Shown here piece by piece: positions 42,299-43,446 of a stretch of 43,446 bases of DNA. Origin of the DNA: Methanotrichaceae archaeon (GTDB lineage: Archaea > Halobacteriota > Methanosarcinia > Methanotrichales > Methanotrichaceae); contig JAFGMR010000081.1 in NCBI GenBank assembly GCA_016927425.1, positions 1 to 43,446 of the forward strand, written 5' to 3'. The translations under genes were made by a program, and so were the position numbers. The notes below the pieces were generated by a model. It ran no database searches. It saw only the letters and a list, made by a program, of their open reading frames with translations, and was not told the DNA's origin. Positions within the stretch are counted from its first letter, which is position 1; every line of letters starts with the position of its first letter.

Positions 42299-42869
42299 AT
42301 CGTTCGAGGCCCCGGATCTCGACCACAATGAGAAAGGAAAGATCATCCCCGTGATCTACCAGCCTGCGGTCGATGCTTTGTACAATTTTCTTCGGGAGGG
42401 CCACAGTGCCCCATCCACTGGCGGCGGGATCGAGGTGATATTAATATTCAATAACGAGGATCTTCGTCGCCACTCAATGGGCAGTGTGCTCAACCCAATC
42501 TACGAGGCATTCCGATGGCTCCGATACGGAAGGGTCTTGGACGTGGAAACCTTCCGAATCTACATAGACCGCGGAGGTGAGTTCATATTTGAGGAGATCT
42601 GCAGCAACGGCCATGGCCTCTACGAAGACGATATCCACGGTGATCCGCCTATCGCGCCTCGAAGAGTTATCAAGCACTTCTTCGCCAATGCCATGCATCC
42701 CGTGGTATTTGTCAACACATCCAACCACGCAATGGCGGAATATGACTCTAACCATTGCCTATGGAAGTGGGAGTACATTCCCGGAACCATGGGCTGTCCA
42801 GTAAAGCTGGGGCAAAAGAGCCGAGAGGAGATCGAGAGGTCATTTCGACCCTTGTTTAGGTTCTGGTGA
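42270..42869 (+). pseudogene. Uncharacterised protein, C-terminal part of the frameshifted gene
   Basis: This frame has no ATG for over 60 codons and its only near-start is TTG 42270, which overlaps the end of the previous frame. Joined across the C8 run it would form a protein of about 327 residues (counted from TTG 41885), with VILIFNNEDLRRHSMGSVLN, then IYIDRGGEFIFEEI and ANAMHPVVFVNTSNHAMAEY. The long uninterrupted sequence and lack of a start make a single split gene the best reading. It could be a real frameshift, a switching tract or a sequencing error. Function unknown. Confidence 0.55.
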
Positions 42870-42996
42870 GGCCATTAGGCAAATCCTATCGTCGGTAGAA
42901 TGCATCCCTTATCTGCCAAACTATTGGAGTGATCGTCTATCCGCCCTTGAATAAAGACAGGGAATGAAAAGATGCTAAATATGAGAAGAGTTGGGA

Positions 42997-43012
42997 CCTC
43001 CCGTTCCGGAGG
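42997..43012 (-). terminator. Hairpin after the right-edge gene
   Basis: CCTCC (42997-43001) pairs with GGAGG (43008-43012) around CGTTCC. On the - strand, the stretch beyond it is T-rich (TCTTCTCATATTTAGC), and it lies 22 bases after the stop at 43035. It is a plausible terminator for the right-edge gene. Confidence 0.4.
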
Positions 43013-43034
43013 CCTCTCTTATGAACGATCGCGC

Positions 43035-43446
43035 TCAAGCAATAGCCGGGGGCATATCCGCTGGTACATCGACCGGCGGCATGGCCACTGGGATCTTCGT
43101 TGCTGTAAAGTCCTGGACAGCGTTCTCAGCTAGGTCTACGACGGCAGGCTCGATGGTCTCCCAACCCTCTGCAGTCTCGACTGAGACGATGTACTGGCCA
43201 GCCATCAGGTCGGCGAAGGAGTAGGAACCATCCTCGGCGGTCTCAACCGAGTTGATGATCGTGCCTGCGGGCTGCTCCAGGTTGATGGTGAGGGCTGCAA
43301 TCCCAGTTCCTGTCTCGGCGTCGACTACCATCCCGGAGATCGTGTAAGCCTCGGCAGCAGCCTCGTCAGCGGCAGCCTGTGCAGCAGCGGCCTCATCAGC
43401 GGCAGCCTGTGCAGCAGCGGCCTCATCAGCGGCAGCCTGTGCAGCA
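43035..43446 (-). CDS. Secreted-type repeat protein, C-terminal part (cut by window edge)
   Basis: The visible 137 residues end at TGA 43035. They consist of a decapeptide repeat of Ala/Gln/Asp/Glu followed by a carboxypeptidase-regulatory-like (Ig-like, PF13620-type) domain: TISGMVVDAETGTGIAALTI, SYSFADLMAGQYIVSVETAE. The end PVAMPPVDVPADMPP is a Pro/Val-rich spacer with no anchor. Such domains are usual in archaeal surface proteins. The start and any signal peptide lie outside the window. Confidence 0.72.
   Translation of the reverse strand, partial: AAQAAADEAAAAQAAADEAAAAQAAADEAAAEAYTISGMVVDAETGTGIAALTINLEQPAGTIINSVETAEDGSYSFADLMAGQYIVSVETAEGWETIEPAVVDLAENAVQDFTATKIPVAMPPVDVPADMPPAIA
43361..43446. 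repeat. 30-base tandem repeat, almost three copies, continuing past the edge
   Basis: The unit CCTCATCAGCGGCAGCCTGT plus ten more bases recurs at 43361, 43391 and 43421, the last cut by the edge. Copies 2 and 3 are identical over the visible part, and copy 1 differs by one base (G for A). On the - strand it codes for the decapeptide ADEAAAAQAA, probably helical. Confidence 0.8.

Noticed and set aside
43361-43446. CRISPR-like array from the regular repeat at the right edge
   Set aside because: The 30-base units are contiguous without spacers and are in frame with a protein, so it is a coding tandem repeat.

Overview
The window is from a methanogenic archaeon, most likely a member of the Methanotrichaceae (Methanothrix / Methanosaeta / Methanocrinis group). 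This rests on gene content: a CfbB-type amidase of coenzyme F430 synthesis, a cupin-type glucose-6-phosphate isomerase, an archaeal ATP-dependent DNA ligase, an archaetidylinositol-phosphate-type CDP-alcohol transferase, a UbiA prenyltransferase, a two-subunit class I fumarase, a GerW/DUF2953 pair, and many exported proteins. Several genes have a TATA-like box about 25 bases before the start codon and no Shine-Dalgarno, as expected for leaderless archaeal mRNAs; others have GGAGG-type sites. Base composition is GC-rich, with a few clearly AT-rich islands. The genus is an inference, since no rRNA gene is present.

Layout. Bases 1-9565 are a cell-surface polysaccharide locus. A flippase and a large multi-spanning membrane protein lie on +. 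A tightly coupled five-gene operon lies on - (GT2 glycosyltransferase, DUF354, deacetylase-like, FemAB-like and GNAT-like proteins). An AT-rich, probably acquired N-acetyl-sugar amidotransferase gene lies on +. Bases 9790-12860 are a + strand run: GerW, DUF2953, a 92-residue protein, a methyltransferase, LemA and a Dabb protein. Bases 12942-16063 (-) hold a sodium:solute symporter preceded by a 30-residue membrane peptide, and a secreted bactofilin-like protein; between them is a 0.6 kb non-coding stretch with a striking hairpin repeat. Bases 16165-19302 (+) hold a U32 protein and a YgjP-type metallopeptidase. Bases 19299-23817 (-) are an ACT / homoserine dehydrogenase / DNA ligase / histidinol dehydrogenase operon.

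Bases 23942-28584 hold a small NosD-like protein, UbiA plus glucose-6-phosphate isomerase, a lipoprotein overlapping a small membrane protein, and a short secreted protein. Bases 28709-31578 (-) hold a DUF434 protein and a DUF166 / fumarase alpha / fumarase beta operon. Bases 31716-34865 (-) encode a 1049-residue secreted protein with an AT-rich, lysine-rich internal segment. Bases 35139-39547 (+) hold cfbB, a membrane-anchored Holliday-resolvase-like nuclease, an Lrp regulator overlapping an aminotransferase, and a CDP-alcohol transferase. The last three genes are bracketed by two directly oriented copies of a degenerate element with inverted ends. Bases 40074-43446 hold a NosD-like secreted protein, an uncharacterised gene split at a run of eight C, and the C-terminal part of a secreted protein with a decapeptide tandem repeat that runs off the window.

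The parts most worth following up are the paired inverted-end element, the wobble-paired hairpin repeat and its second copy, the C8 frameshift, the FemAB/GNAT/amidotransferase surface locus, and the chimeric-looking 1049-residue surface protein. No CRISPR array, tRNA or rRNA was seen.
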